From contig JACNKY010000126.1 of the NCBI GenBank assembly GCA_014381795.1, positions 1 through 7,438 on the forward strand: a DNA stretch of 7,438 nucleotides. Direction: 5' to 3'. The stretch comes from Pseudomonadota bacterium. Lineage in GTDB: Bacteria; SAR324; NAC60-12. Positions 1-6,091 of the stretch are shown one piece after another. The notes under the pieces were generated by a model. The model saw only the letters and a list, made by a program, of their open reading frames with translations, ran no database searches and had not been told where the DNA came from. The position numbers were made by a program, and so were the translations under genes. Position 1 is the stretch's first letter; each line of letters starts with the position of its first letter.

Positions 1-69
1 ACTTGACAAAGCACCACCGTAACGTCCCACAGGCGTCCGGATTCCATCACATAAAAACGCTTCATTCAT
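1..69 (-). CDS. paaJ: Thiolase, PaaJ/PcaF type (3-oxoadipyl-CoA thiolase), N-terminal 23 codons only
   Basis: Only the start of the gene lies in the window; it runs off the left edge. Reading the minus strand from the ATG at 69-67 gives a protein beginning MNEAFLCDG and continuing IRTPVGRYGGALSS. This is the classic N-terminus of the 3-oxoadipyl-CoA thiolase group (usual form (R/N)EAF-(I/L)CD-x-IRTP-(I/V)GRYGGALSS), and differs from the AtoB-type and FadA-type beginnings. These enzymes cleave 3-oxoadipyl-CoA to succinyl-CoA and acetyl-CoA, the final step of phenylacetate and beta-ketoadipate breakdown, in the cytoplasm. The gene starts 27 bases after the stop of the 3-hydroxyacyl-CoA dehydrogenase, in the same direction, so the two are probably cotranscribed. 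No clear Shine-Dalgarno site precedes the ATG; the leader is almost pure A/T. The catalytic cysteines lie outside the window, so the assignment rests on the N-terminus and the neighbour. Confidence 0.8.
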   Translation of the reverse strand, partial: MNEAFLCDGIRTPVGRYGGALSS

Positions 70-96
70 TTTTATTTTTTCGTTATTGATTTTGTT

Positions 97-1596
97 TTAA
101 CTAAGTTTTATCTTTTGCCGCAACCACTCAGAAGTCTGGTAACGTTCAGCGTTTACTTGCTGTAAATTATCAAGTGTTTCTACAACCGAATCCCAGCCCC
201 ATTGTTCAGCCCATTCCAAGGGACCTAAAGGATAATTGACACCTTTTCGCATAGCCAGATTAACCGCTGCAACATCCGCAACTTCTTCCTGCACTAGTAG
301 AGAAGCTTCGTTTGCCAGCATGGCAACCGTACGCGTCAGCACCATACCCGCAATATCTTTAATTACTGAAACCTGCTTGCCCAAAGACTGAAATAAGCCG
401 ACTGCTTGCTGCAAATCTTGCTCAGAACACTCCAAAGACGATGCCAGTACAATCCGTGAAGAGCGTTCATAATCCAGACACAAATCCAGTGAAATCACGG
501 TTTGTCCTATTTCAGCAGAACGTTCAGTCGATCTTTTTCCATTTGCAGGAACAACAATAGCGCCTTCCGGCAAGCGTATATATCCATTCCCGGCATAATT
601 TTCAACTGATACTGAACCTCCTTCGAGCAGTTTTCGTAAAGATTCAGGCAGATGTTCCGGACCTTCCAGGATGATCGAATCAGGACCGGAATTTGGCTGA
701 GCGTTTTGCGCAGTGGAATTTTCGATTTGCTCTCCATATTCAAAAAAACCCTTGCCTGATTTTCTGCCTAAACGTCCCGAATCAACTAATTTTTTTTGCA
801 ATTCAGAAGGTGCAAAACGCGGATGCCGTTGATAACTTTCCCAGATTTGACAAGTCACCACATAATTCACATCCAGACCAATCAAATCCATCAGCTCAAA
901 AGGTCCCATCCTGAATCCACCGCAGTCACGCATAATCGCATCACAGCTTGCAGCATCGGTTCCGTTTTCTTTGAGAATCTCGAGCGCTTCGCTATAAAAA
1001 GGACGAGCAACACGATTGACGATAAATCCTGGACTGGAACGTACGTGAACCGGACTTTTACCCCACTGTTCGGACAGCTTGAAAACAGTATCTGCAACTG
1101 CTGTATCAGTATGCTGTGAGCGTACAATCTCGACCAGTGCCATAATTGGAGCCGGATTAAAAAAATGCATACCGACGAAATGTTGCGGACGTTTCAACAC
1201 ACTGCCCATTTTATTTAAATCAAACGAAGACGTATTTGTCGCTAAAATCACATTTTCCGCAAGCAGCGATTCCAGTTCGCAAAATACAGTTTGTTTAATA
1301 GCCAGATCCTCGATGATCGCCTCAATCACTAGTTTCGCTTGTGAAAGATCTCCTAGAGTTTTTTGCGGAATTAAATTTCCCAGAATTAGCTCTTTTTTTT
1401 CGGCAGTGATTTTTTCTTTTTTCACAGAACGCTCAAGACGTTTTGCAATGTTCTCAAGTGCTGTTTCTAACTGCTGCTGAGAAACGTCATATAACATCAC
1501 GGGGTGTCCTGCCCTTGCAGCAATTTGCGCAATTCCTTCTCCCATCGTTCCTGCACCAAGGACAGCTACGGGGTAATTATTTGCTTCTATTTGCAT
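97..1596 (-). CDS. paaH: 3-hydroxyacyl-CoA dehydrogenase, PaaH type (3-hydroxyadipyl-CoA dehydrogenase)
   Basis: A 499-residue NAD-dependent dehydrogenase that probably oxidises 3-hydroxyadipyl-CoA to 3-oxoadipyl-CoA in phenylacetate degradation. The N-terminal Rossmann domain shows G14-A-G16-T-M-G19 and the acidic residue D37 at the end of the second strand. The catalytic set of the family is intact at Ser123 (NTSS), His144 (HFFNP), Glu156 and Asn194 (FIVNR); their spacing equals that of human L-3-hydroxyacyl-CoA dehydrogenase (137/158/170/208). A first C-terminal 3HCDH domain covers about 189-287 and a second about 405-490, the two-domain layout and roughly 475-510 residue length of PaaH proteins; the stretch between them is less conserved. 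There is no fused enoyl-CoA hydratase domain, which argues against FadB/FadJ. The next gene downstream starts as a PaaJ-type thiolase, supporting the pathway. No strong Shine-Dalgarno site is seen at this start, but the Rossmann motif begins just after it, so the start must be close. Hydroxybutyryl-CoA dehydrogenase is the main alternative. Confidence 0.9.
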   Translation of the reverse strand: MQIEANNYPVAVLGAGTMGEGIAQIAARAGHPVMLYDVSQQQLETALENIAKRLERSVKKEKITAEKKELILGNLIPQKTLGDLSQAKLVIEAIIEDLAIKQTVFCELESLLAENVILATNTSSFDLNKMGSVLKRPQHFVGMHFFNPAPIMALVEIVRSQHTDTAVADTVFKLSEQWGKSPVHVRSSPGFIVNRVARPFYSEALEILKENGTDAASCDAIMRDCGGFRMGPFELMDLIGLDVNYVVTCQIWESYQRHPRFAPSELQKKLVDSGRLGRKSGKGFFEYGEQIENSTAQNAQPNSGPDSIILEGPEHLPESLRKLLEGGSVSVENYAGNGYIRLPEGAIVVPANGKRSTERSAEIGQTVISLDLCLDYERSSRIVLASSLECSEQDLQQAVGLFQSLGKQVSVIKDIAGMVLTRTVAMLANEASLLVQEEVADVAAVNLAMRKGVNYPLGPLEWAEQWGWDSVVETLDNLQQVNAERYQTSEWLRQKIKLS

Positions 1597-1936
1597 TTGA
1601 ATTGTTAAGCTAGATTAGGTAGAATAAAAGGCTAATTTTCAATTTGTTAAACTAACACCACTTTAGCTGATAAGGCAGATGCATGCAAATTGAAAACAAA
1701 TAATTTTTAAACATGATGGTTTAGTAAATAAACAGCTAAATCACACTTTGACATTTTGATTTAGGAAATATCCGGATAAAGTCAATAAGCAAATAATTTA
1801 CTACATAATTTAAAAGAGACTTTTCATAATTATTTAGTCAGCATCAGCAAAGATCGTTAAACCGAACAGTTTTCAAATTTACAGAAGGCAGGCTTTTAGA
1901 CTACAAGTAATCTATAAATATCTCAAAAGGAGCTAC
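1597..1936. other. Divergent intergenic region between paaH and the AA_synth gene
   Basis: These 340 AT-rich bases separate two outward-facing transcription units and must hold both promoters. I see no gene in it. Visible structure: a 5-6-5 inverted repeat TAAAC/GTTTA at 1708-1723, which could be an operator; a small hairpin AAAAG-AGA-CTTTT at 1812-1824; and a consensus-like TTGACA on the plus strand at 1748-1753 without a matching -10 element. The plus-strand gene has a strong Shine-Dalgarno site, AAAAGGAG, at 1925-1932. None of the repeats matches an operator I can name. Confidence 0.5.
1621..1650 (-). promoter_or_regulatory. Possible sigma70-type promoter for the paaH-paaJ operon
   Basis: On the minus strand a -35-like TTAACA (1650-1645, five of six consensus bases) and a -10-like TATTCT (1626-1621, four of six) are separated by 18 bases. 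They would start transcription roughly 15-20 bases before the paaH ATG at 1596. The region is AT-rich, so chance matches are common, and the call is tentative. Confidence 0.3.
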
Positions 1937-2479
1937 ATGAAACCGCAGATTCACAAAATTGTCATCCAAGTTGAAGAAATACATCAGGAGATTGGTCGTA
2001 GGATAGATCCCCCGGCGCGAAAAGTGACTGTCGCAGCAGTTATTAAAAATCCTTATGCAGGTAAATATGTGGAAGATCTTGAACCGCTTTACGATTTAGG
2101 CGCGGAAATCGGCGGACTGCTTGCTGAAAAAGGTGTGGCTGCGTTAGGGGTAGAACCTTCCGCAATTGTAAGTTATGGAAAAGGCGCTATAGTTGGATTG
2201 GATGGTGAAATAGAACATGCCGCCGCGATTTTACATCCACGCTTCGGAAAACCGGTGCGTGCCGCAGTTGAAAAAGGTGACGACATAATTCCTTCCACTA
2301 AAAAAATGGGAGGCCCCGGATCAGTGTTGGTTATGCCTTTGACCAACAAAGATAGTATTTGGAGTTTCGATCACATGGATGCCACTGAAATCAGTTTTCC
2401 CAACGCACCACGCGAGGATGAAATCGTGGTGGCTGTGGCACTTGCTGACAGCGGACGACCACTTGCCAGAATAGGCTAG
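1937..2479 (+). CDS. AA_synth family protein (PF06684, formerly DUF1185)
   Basis: A 180-residue soluble protein, close to the usual length of about 190 for the family. It has no signal peptide or membrane segment. Recognisable family blocks are NPYAGKY (38-44), SYGKGAIVG (79-87), GEIEHAAAILHP (90-101), KMGGPGS (123-129) followed by VLVMPL, and a C-terminal block with PREDEIVVAVALADSGRP (158-175). The family was named for a suggested role in amino acid synthesis, but I know of no firmly established reaction, so the function stays open. The start is supported by AAAAGGAG ending four bases before the ATG. The gene lies 24 bases upstream of an EthD-domain gene, so the two probably form an operon, and it faces away from the paaHJ genes. 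That context suggests a part in catabolism of an aromatic or amide-containing compound rather than central biosynthesis; this is inference only. Confidence 0.85.
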   Translation: MKPQIHKIVIQVEEIHQEIGRRIDPPARKVTVAAVIKNPYAGKYVEDLEPLYDLGAEIGGLLAEKGVAALGVEPSAIVSYGKGAIVGLDGEIEHAAAILHPRFGKPVRAAVEKGDDIIPSTKKMGGPGSVLVMPLTNKDSIWSFDHMDATEISFPNAPREDEIVVAVALADSGRPLARIG

Positions 2480-2503
2480 TAACTTTAATAAAGGAGAAAT
2501 ATT

Positions 2504-2812
2504 ATGTTTAAAGCAATGATTTTACTAAAACGTAAAGAAGAATATTCACAGCGTGAATTCCGTAACTGGTGGCTCGGTGAGCATGCACAGCTTGCAATTC
2601 AACTACCTGGGTTAAAAAAATTATGTTTCAATCCCACCGATAACGAAGAGGCTATGTACGACGGAGTGGCAGAGCTCTGGTTTGACTCAGAAGCAGATTT
2701 TACGGAGGCCTATCAAACTGAACTCGGCAAAGCAGTTGCTGCTGATTCTTTGGCACATGTCGGCCGCAGGGACCGTTTATTTGTGGAAGAAAACATACTT
2801 TTAGAGGATTAA
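2504..2812 (+). CDS. EthD-domain protein
   Basis: A 102-residue protein made of a single ferredoxin-like alpha/beta (dimeric alpha-beta barrel) fold of the EthD type (PF07110). The signature is near the N-terminus: a first strand MFKAMILLKRK, then FRNWWLGEHAQL with His27, then the L-PG turn at 34-36 (LPGLKKL). Later come the acidic YDGVAELWFDSEADF stretch and a final strand RLFVEEN, as in EthD-like proteins. Members accompany degradation pathways (the founding one sits beside the ethyl tert-butyl ether P450 genes) and often act as small dimeric accessory proteins or isomerase-like enzymes; the exact reaction here is unknown. A clear AAGGAG at 2491-2496 sets the start. It follows the AA_synth gene by 24 bases and probably shares its transcript. 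There is no signal peptide, so it acts in the cytoplasm. Confidence 0.85.
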   Translation: MFKAMILLKRKEEYSQREFRNWWLGEHAQLAIQLPGLKKLCFNPTDNEEAMYDGVAELWFDSEADFTEAYQTELGKAVAADSLAHVGRRDRLFVEENILLED

Positions 2813-2833
2813 AATTTCGCAAACAAATTTTTT
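2811..2833 (+). terminator. Weak candidate terminator after the EthD gene
   Basis: An all-A/T inverted repeat, AAAATTT (2811-2817) and AAATTTT (2825-2831) with a 7-base loop, overlaps the stop codon of the EthD gene and runs into a short T tract ending at 2833. The stem has no G-C pair, so it would be unstable; the call is weak. Confidence 0.2.
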
Positions 2834-2901
2834 CAGTCTTATGCCAATCCTAATAGTCCAAATTTTTTTGTTGTTTTAATTACTTCACCATAATATGTTA
2901 C

Positions 2902-2915
2902 GTTCAGTATTGAAC
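2902..2915. promoter_or_regulatory. Perfect 5-4-5 palindrome upstream of the cytochrome c' gene
   Basis: GTTCA (2902-2906) and TGAAC (2911-2915) form a perfect inverted repeat with a four-base spacer, 38 bases before the cytochrome c' start. The 5-4-5 geometry resembles Crp/FNR-family operators, but the half-sites are not the FNR consensus TTGAT/ATCAA. It may be an operator for this gene or chance in AT-rich DNA. Confidence 0.25.
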
Positions 2916-2952
2916 TTGTAAAATTATAAATAATTATCCGGAGGATTGATCT

Positions 2953-3405
2953 ATGAAACAAATCAAAATAGTCACAGTATTATCTGTTTTGCTATCGTTT
3001 TGTTTTTTTGGCAGTTCATCTCTGGCCGACTCGAAGGGTATAATCAAGTACCGCCAAAACGTTATGAAAGCAACCGGGGGTCATATGGGAGCGATTGTGG
3101 ATATTTTAAAAAACCGCTTGCCTCTGGCAGACCACATAGTTGATCATGCGCGTTCAATACAGCAAAACAGTAAAATGACGCTGGCAATGTTTCCAAAAGG
3201 TTCCGGACTCGGAGACACCAAAGCAAAACCTGTAATCTGGGAAAACTGGTCTAAATTTGAATCCGCAGTAAAGGCTTTTGTACGTGAAAGTGCAAAACTG
3301 GCTAAAGTGGCAGAAAGCGGAGACATGGAAGCACTTGCTAAACAAGTCCGGGCCACAGGCAAAACCTGTGGTGGATGCCACAGGAATTTCCGGAAAAGAG
3401 ATTAA
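2953..3405 (+). CDS. Exported cytochrome c' / c556 family protein
   Basis: A 150-residue periplasmic monoheme cytochrome of the cytochrome c' family (PF01322). Residues 1-25 form a Sec signal peptide with probable cleavage after SLA (A25). The mature protein begins with the usual helix IKYRQNVMKATGGHMGAI (31-48), has the TKAKPVIWENW block (89-99) seen in this four-helix family, and carries the heme site C139-G-G-C142-H143 at the extreme C-terminus, exactly where the family places it. The length is typical. A Shine-Dalgarno GGAGG starts about 13 bases before the ATG. Family members either bind NO and CO at a five-coordinate heme (c') or carry electrons with a Met-ligated heme (c556). Met38 and Met45 in the first helix leave both possible; the sequence alone does not decide. 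The TPR protein and diheme cytochrome follow on the same strand, suggesting a periplasmic redox cluster. Confidence 0.9.
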   Translation: MKQIKIVTVLSVLLSFCFFGSSSLADSKGIIKYRQNVMKATGGHMGAIVDILKNRLPLADHIVDHARSIQQNSKMTLAMFPKGSGLGDTKAKPVIWENWSKFESAVKAFVRESAKLAKVAESGDMEALAKQVRATGKTCGGCHRNFRKRD

Positions 3406-3531
3406 ATTTTTCTAGTGACTAGCTCGACCATTTATATTTTATCCCTCTTAATCGTTTTTCATGCTTAATTTGCTCTGTCGGGGGTTTATCACCAAATTCA
3501 TTCTTTTCAAAAAAACATAAAAGGGAATCAG

Positions 3532-4005
3532 ATGAAAATTTATAAGTTTTTTCTTTTGGTTATTCTTTCTATGCATTTTAATTTCTCAACTGCGTTTGCC
3601 GACCCTTCTTCTTCGGGATATGACAATGACGCGACAAAACCTGTGAATGTTGATTATAAAAGAGGTTATGATGAGATCTCAAACGGCAACTACCAGCTGG
3701 CCATCAAATACCTTTTAAAGGCAGCCAAAACATCCCCTGATAATCCGGATGTGTATAATTTGCTGGGATTCAGCCATCGTAAACTGGATAAAGTAGAAGA
3801 GGCATTTAAGTATTATAACAGGGCCTTGAAACTGAATCCGCGTCATCAAGGTGCGAATGAATACATTGGTGAACTCTATTTGCGAACCAATAACCTTAAA
3901 AAATCCGAGGAGCATTTGGAAGTCCTTGATGATGTCTGTTTATTCGGTTGCGACGAGTATGACGATCTCAAAGATGCCATCGAAAAGTACAAAAAAAGCA
4001 TGTAG
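3532..4005 (+). CDS. Exported tetratricopeptide-repeat protein
   Basis: A 157-residue protein with a signal peptide (1-23, cleavage likely after AFA) and two clear TPR units at about 40-73 and 74-107, with a third degenerate helix pair from 108. The TPR pattern is visible as G-x-Y-x-x-A-I (52-58), P-D-N-P (69-72) and A-L-K-L-N-P (98-103). The C-terminal tail has two cysteines, C136 and C140, in the block LFGCDEYDDLK; I recall similar tails in exported TPR proteins near cytochrome or dehydrogenase genes, but cannot check. The cysteines could form a disulfide or bind a metal. TPRs mediate protein contacts, so it may scaffold or help assemble the neighbouring cytochromes; this is inference from position. 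A Shine-Dalgarno AAGGGAA (3521-3527) sets the start. The diheme cytochrome gene starts 43 bases after its stop. Confidence 0.85.
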   Translation: MKIYKFFLLVILSMHFNFSTAFADPSSSGYDNDATKPVNVDYKRGYDEISNGNYQLAIKYLLKAAKTSPDNPDVYNLLGFSHRKLDKVEEAFKYYNRALKLNPRHQGANEYIGELYLRTNNLKKSEEHLEVLDDVCLFGCDEYDDLKDAIEKYKKSM

Positions 4006-4048
4006 AAATTGTTGGTGTAAGCCTCAGACATTCCGTGAAAAATACTTA

Positions 4049-4981
4049 GTGAACAGCCGCCGATTGTGTGCTTTAGTATGTTGGTATTTGTTGATTCTCT
4101 GCAGCCCACTTGAAGCCGCTGAGGAAAGTCCTGTTAATTTAGCACCAAACATTTCTGCCGGCAAGTATCTTTTTCAAGCCGCCGGAGGATGCGGATGTCA
4201 CACAGACACAAAAAACAGTGGAGCTTTTCTTGCCGGAGGCAGACCGATTAAAACTCCTTTCGGCACCTTTTACGGCACCAATATCACCCCTGATCCTGAA
4301 ACAGGCATCGGAAACTGGAGTGATGAGGATTTCATCCGGGCCATGACGCAGGGCTTGAGTCCGGAAGCTAAACACTATTTCCCTGTTTTTCCTTACACTT
4401 CTTTCCAGCGGATAAAACGCAATGATTTGCTGGCCCTCAAAGCCTACCTTTTTTCAGTACCTCCTGTTAAGCAAAAAAATCTTCCCCACGACCTTATCCT
4501 GCCTTTTGGTGGACAATATGCGATGCTGTTCTGGAAAAACTTTGTCTGGTCTCCGCAACCTTTCATCTCAAATTCGGAACAAACAGCAAGTTGGAATCGC
4601 GGAGCATATCTTGCTCAAGCAGTTGCACATTGCGGGGAATGTCACACTCCGCGTAATTTGTTCGGTGCGCTTAAAACTAAAATGCACTTTGCCGGATCAA
4701 AAGAAGGTCCGGAAGGTGAACTTGCACCGAATATCACTCCGCACAAAAAAACAGGAATCGGGGGCTGGAGTAAGGTTGATATCAGCTATTTTTTGCAAAC
4801 CGGAATGAAACCTGACGGTGATGATGCACAGGGTTTAATGGGAGAAGTTATCGAATTTGGCTACGAGAATTTACAGGAAGGAGATTTGGACGCACTGGCA
4901 GAATATTTGCTTTCATTGGAACCGATATCAAATGATTTGAAACCGGATACTGCAGAAAATGCTGAAACTGAGGAATACTAA
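4049..4981 (+). CDS. Exported diheme cytochrome c with an unusual first heme site
   Basis: A 310-residue periplasmic cytochrome with two c-type domains, resembling the cytochrome subunits that pass electrons from periplasmic alcohol, aldehyde or molybdenum hydroxylase-type dehydrogenases. I prefer the GTG at 4049: it gives a short positive N-region (NSRR), a hydrophobic core and cleavage near LEAA (about residue 24). The open frame extends back to an ATG at 3851, and an ATG at 3974 is possible, but both lie inside the TPR gene and would put over 25 extra residues before the signal peptide. No strong Shine-Dalgarno site precedes 4049, so coupling to the TPR gene is likely. The second heme site is standard, C195-G-E-C198-H199, with Met264 (LMGEVI) as a likely distal ligand. 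The first is C48-G-C50-H51, one residue shorter than CxxCH, and the usual Met in the YPxMPY region is Phe114 (YFPVFPY). The conserved NITPDPETGIG block follows the first site. No dehydrogenase gene is in the window. Confidence 0.85.
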   Translation: MNSRRLCALVCWYLLILCSPLEAAEESPVNLAPNISAGKYLFQAAGGCGCHTDTKNSGAFLAGGRPIKTPFGTFYGTNITPDPETGIGNWSDEDFIRAMTQGLSPEAKHYFPVFPYTSFQRIKRNDLLALKAYLFSVPPVKQKNLPHDLILPFGGQYAMLFWKNFVWSPQPFISNSEQTASWNRGAYLAQAVAHCGECHTPRNLFGALKTKMHFAGSKEGPEGELAPNITPHKKTGIGGWSKVDISYFLQTGMKPDGDDAQGLMGEVIEFGYENLQEGDLDALAEYLLSLEPISNDLKPDTAENAETEEY

Positions 4982-5059
4982 TTTCAATATACTTTTGCTT
5001 TTCGAATTCGCCAGTGGTTTTAGAATTTTTAACAAATGGTCTTAGCATGATTCTGTCGA

Positions 5060-5284
5060 CTACAAGTTTAGTTCACCGGAACACCTGACTGAACCATAGG
5101 AACAAAACACGCAGCAGTCACCGGGTTTTGCTGTAATATCTTTACCGCAGAACTTGCAGTTGTGCAGACGGATTCACATATCATGAGGGATAATTTCTTC
5201 CGAAGCTTGTCCGCAATGCGGGCAGGTGAGAACTGAGGTCAGAGTACTAATTTTACTCTCTAAAGTCCGTGTGTTTTCGGTCAT
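5060..5284 (-). CDS. GDCCVxC-domain selenoprotein, read through an in-frame TGA (Sec37)
   Basis: The minus-strand ATG at 5284-5282 opens a frame of 36 codons, meets TGA at 5176-5174, and continues without another stop for 37 codons to TAG at 5062-5060: 74 residues with TGA as selenocysteine. The part before the TGA has C21-P-H-C24-G; the part after it has C43-K-F-C46-G and KPGDCCVFCSYGSVRC (53-68), the hallmark of the GDCCVxC family. In Cys homologues as I recall them the middle reads MPTDAC, five residues, then CxxC; here it reads IPHDM, TGA, five residues, then CxxC, so the TGA takes the place of that cysteine. A SECIS-like hairpin follows the TGA. Two CxxC pairs suggest a zinc-ribbon fold; the function is unknown. 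I recall annotation pipelines naming the family a '(seleno)protein'. The gene begins 11 bases after the stop of the membrane-protein gene, with AAGAG as a modest ribosome site, so it is probably translated from the same mRNA. The alternative is a pseudogene truncated by a nonsense mutation. Confidence 0.85.
5145..5167 (-). promoter_or_regulatory. Candidate bacterial SECIS element (selenocysteine insertion hairpin)
   Basis: Six bases after the TGA the mRNA can fold into a hairpin. The lower stem pairs CUGCA (5167-5163) with UGCGG (5149-5145), five pairs including one U-G wobble. A single C-C mismatch (5162/5150) follows, then an upper stem AACU/AGUU (5161-5158 with 5154-5151). The loop is GCA (5157-5155). 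Sixteen bases lie between the TGA and the loop, and the loop starts with G. Both agree with the published bacterial SECIS model used by bSECISearch (loop about 16-37 bases downstream, G in its first two positions). Such an element would be bound by the factor SelB. The same bases encode Leu40-Lys48 and include the second CxxC, so coding and RNA structure overlap. Confidence 0.75.
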
Positions 5285-5295
5285 ATCAGCTCTTT

Positions 5296-5997
5296 TTAAG
5301 GTGTTGAAGTTTGGAGTTGCAAAAAGACTTCAAGCTGGATAAATCCAAACCAGACCAGTAAAGGAACCGGAGAAGTAGCTATAACAACTGTCAACAGGAA
5401 TCCCGGCCAGCGGAATTGTCGTGTAATACCACAGAATAATGCTATACCTCCTCCACCTCCAAGAAGATAGTTACCAGGCAAATTTAAGAGTAGCGCCAGG
5501 ACGACATGACTGCTGTTTTTCAAATAACCGCCGATTCGCGAGTCTTCACCTATGAATCGCCCGATTGCTGACTTTTCTATAATTTGCAAGAATCCTAATT
5601 TAGCATTATCTAGCTTGAAAGCTACACCAAACCGTTCCATCCAGGCATTGATACGTTCCTGCGGCAGAAGTCGTCCCACCATGAACGCCAGCATCAAACC
5701 ACCCACAGTTGCAAAGTAAATCGGCAGGATTCCTTTTTGACCAAAGACACACATGAGCAGCAGACCAAGTTCAACTCCCGGCATGAAAGGGAGGCTCAAC
5801 AGCAACAGATAGATCAAACTTCCTACCAACAGTACATCTCCGTCCCATTGATTGTCCCACCAACTCAAAAAATCTTTTAGTTTATTATACTCACCTTGTA
5901 CCCAAAAATGGCCAAGAGCCCCCAATGCCATTAACGTGAGCACAATCAGGAGCAGTCGGGGTAAATTACGTGTTTTTAATGGTTGTGAAAACAGCAT
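5296..5997 (-). CDS. Multi-pass inner-membrane protein, possibly VTT/TVP38-like
   Basis: A 233-residue integral membrane protein with hydrophobic segments at about 12-33, 54-70, 74-111 (probably one or two passes), 164-190 and 199-226. Conserved-looking signatures are LPFMPGVELGLLLM (69-82) followed by FG, ATVGG with GRLLP (96-112), and LNLPGN (171-176) running into five glycines and an Ile (180-185), then SPVPLL near the C-terminus. The Pro-Gly-x-Glu turn between hydrophobic stretches recalls the VTT/TVP38/DedA proteins, but I cannot confirm membership; a conserved uncharacterised family is equally likely. The substrate or role is unknown. The start has only a weak ribosome site; the first 13 residues are polar and basic, consistent with an inside N-terminus. 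The selenoprotein gene follows after 11 bases, so the two form a probable operon and may work together at the membrane. Confidence 0.75.
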   Translation of the reverse strand: MLFSQPLKTRNLPRLLLIVLTLMALGALGHFWVQGEYNKLKDFLSWWDNQWDGDVLLVGSLIYLLLLSLPFMPGVELGLLLMCVFGQKGILPIYFATVGGLMLAFMVGRLLPQERINAWMERFGVAFKLDNAKLGFLQIIEKSAIGRFIGEDSRIGGYLKNSSHVVLALLLNLPGNYLLGGGGGIALFCGITRQFRWPGFLLTVVIATSPVPLLVWFGFIQLEVFLQLQTSTP

Positions 5998-6091
5998 CTT
6001 AAACTATTCACTTTTAAAGTATCCTCTCAGATGACGACTATCTAAAATGTCAGCTTCAATAATTATTTGCCGACAAAATCACTGACTTATA

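Noticed and set aside
1748..1753. Consensus-like TTGACA on the plus strand as promoter of the AA_synth gene
   Set aside because: No acceptable -10 element lies 16-18 bases downstream, and it is almost 190 bases from the start codon.
2946..3143. Alternative plus-strand frame overlapping the cytochrome c' gene
   Set aside because: It is a shadow: the cytochrome frame has a signal peptide, family motifs and the CGGCH heme site, and this frame has none.
3462..3521. Short plus-strand ORF of 19 codons between the cytochrome c' and TPR genes
   Set aside because: It has no ribosome-binding site and a composition typical of random AT-rich DNA.
3851..4048. Upstream extension of the diheme cytochrome to ATG 3851 (66 more residues)
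   Set aside because: It overlaps the well-supported TPR gene in another frame and would place a non-membrane stretch before the signal peptide; the GTG at 4049 gives a normal signal peptide.
4848..5048. Minus-strand open frame across the end of the diheme cytochrome
   Set aside because: It lies largely antisense to a real gene and shows no recognisable motif or good ribosome site.
5174..5176. TGA in the GDCCVxC gene explained as a simple nonsense mutation
   Set aside because: The downstream frame, family signature, Cys-aligned position and SECIS-like hairpin are all kept, which fits selenocysteine better; it remains the main alternative until tRNA-Sec and SelB are shown.
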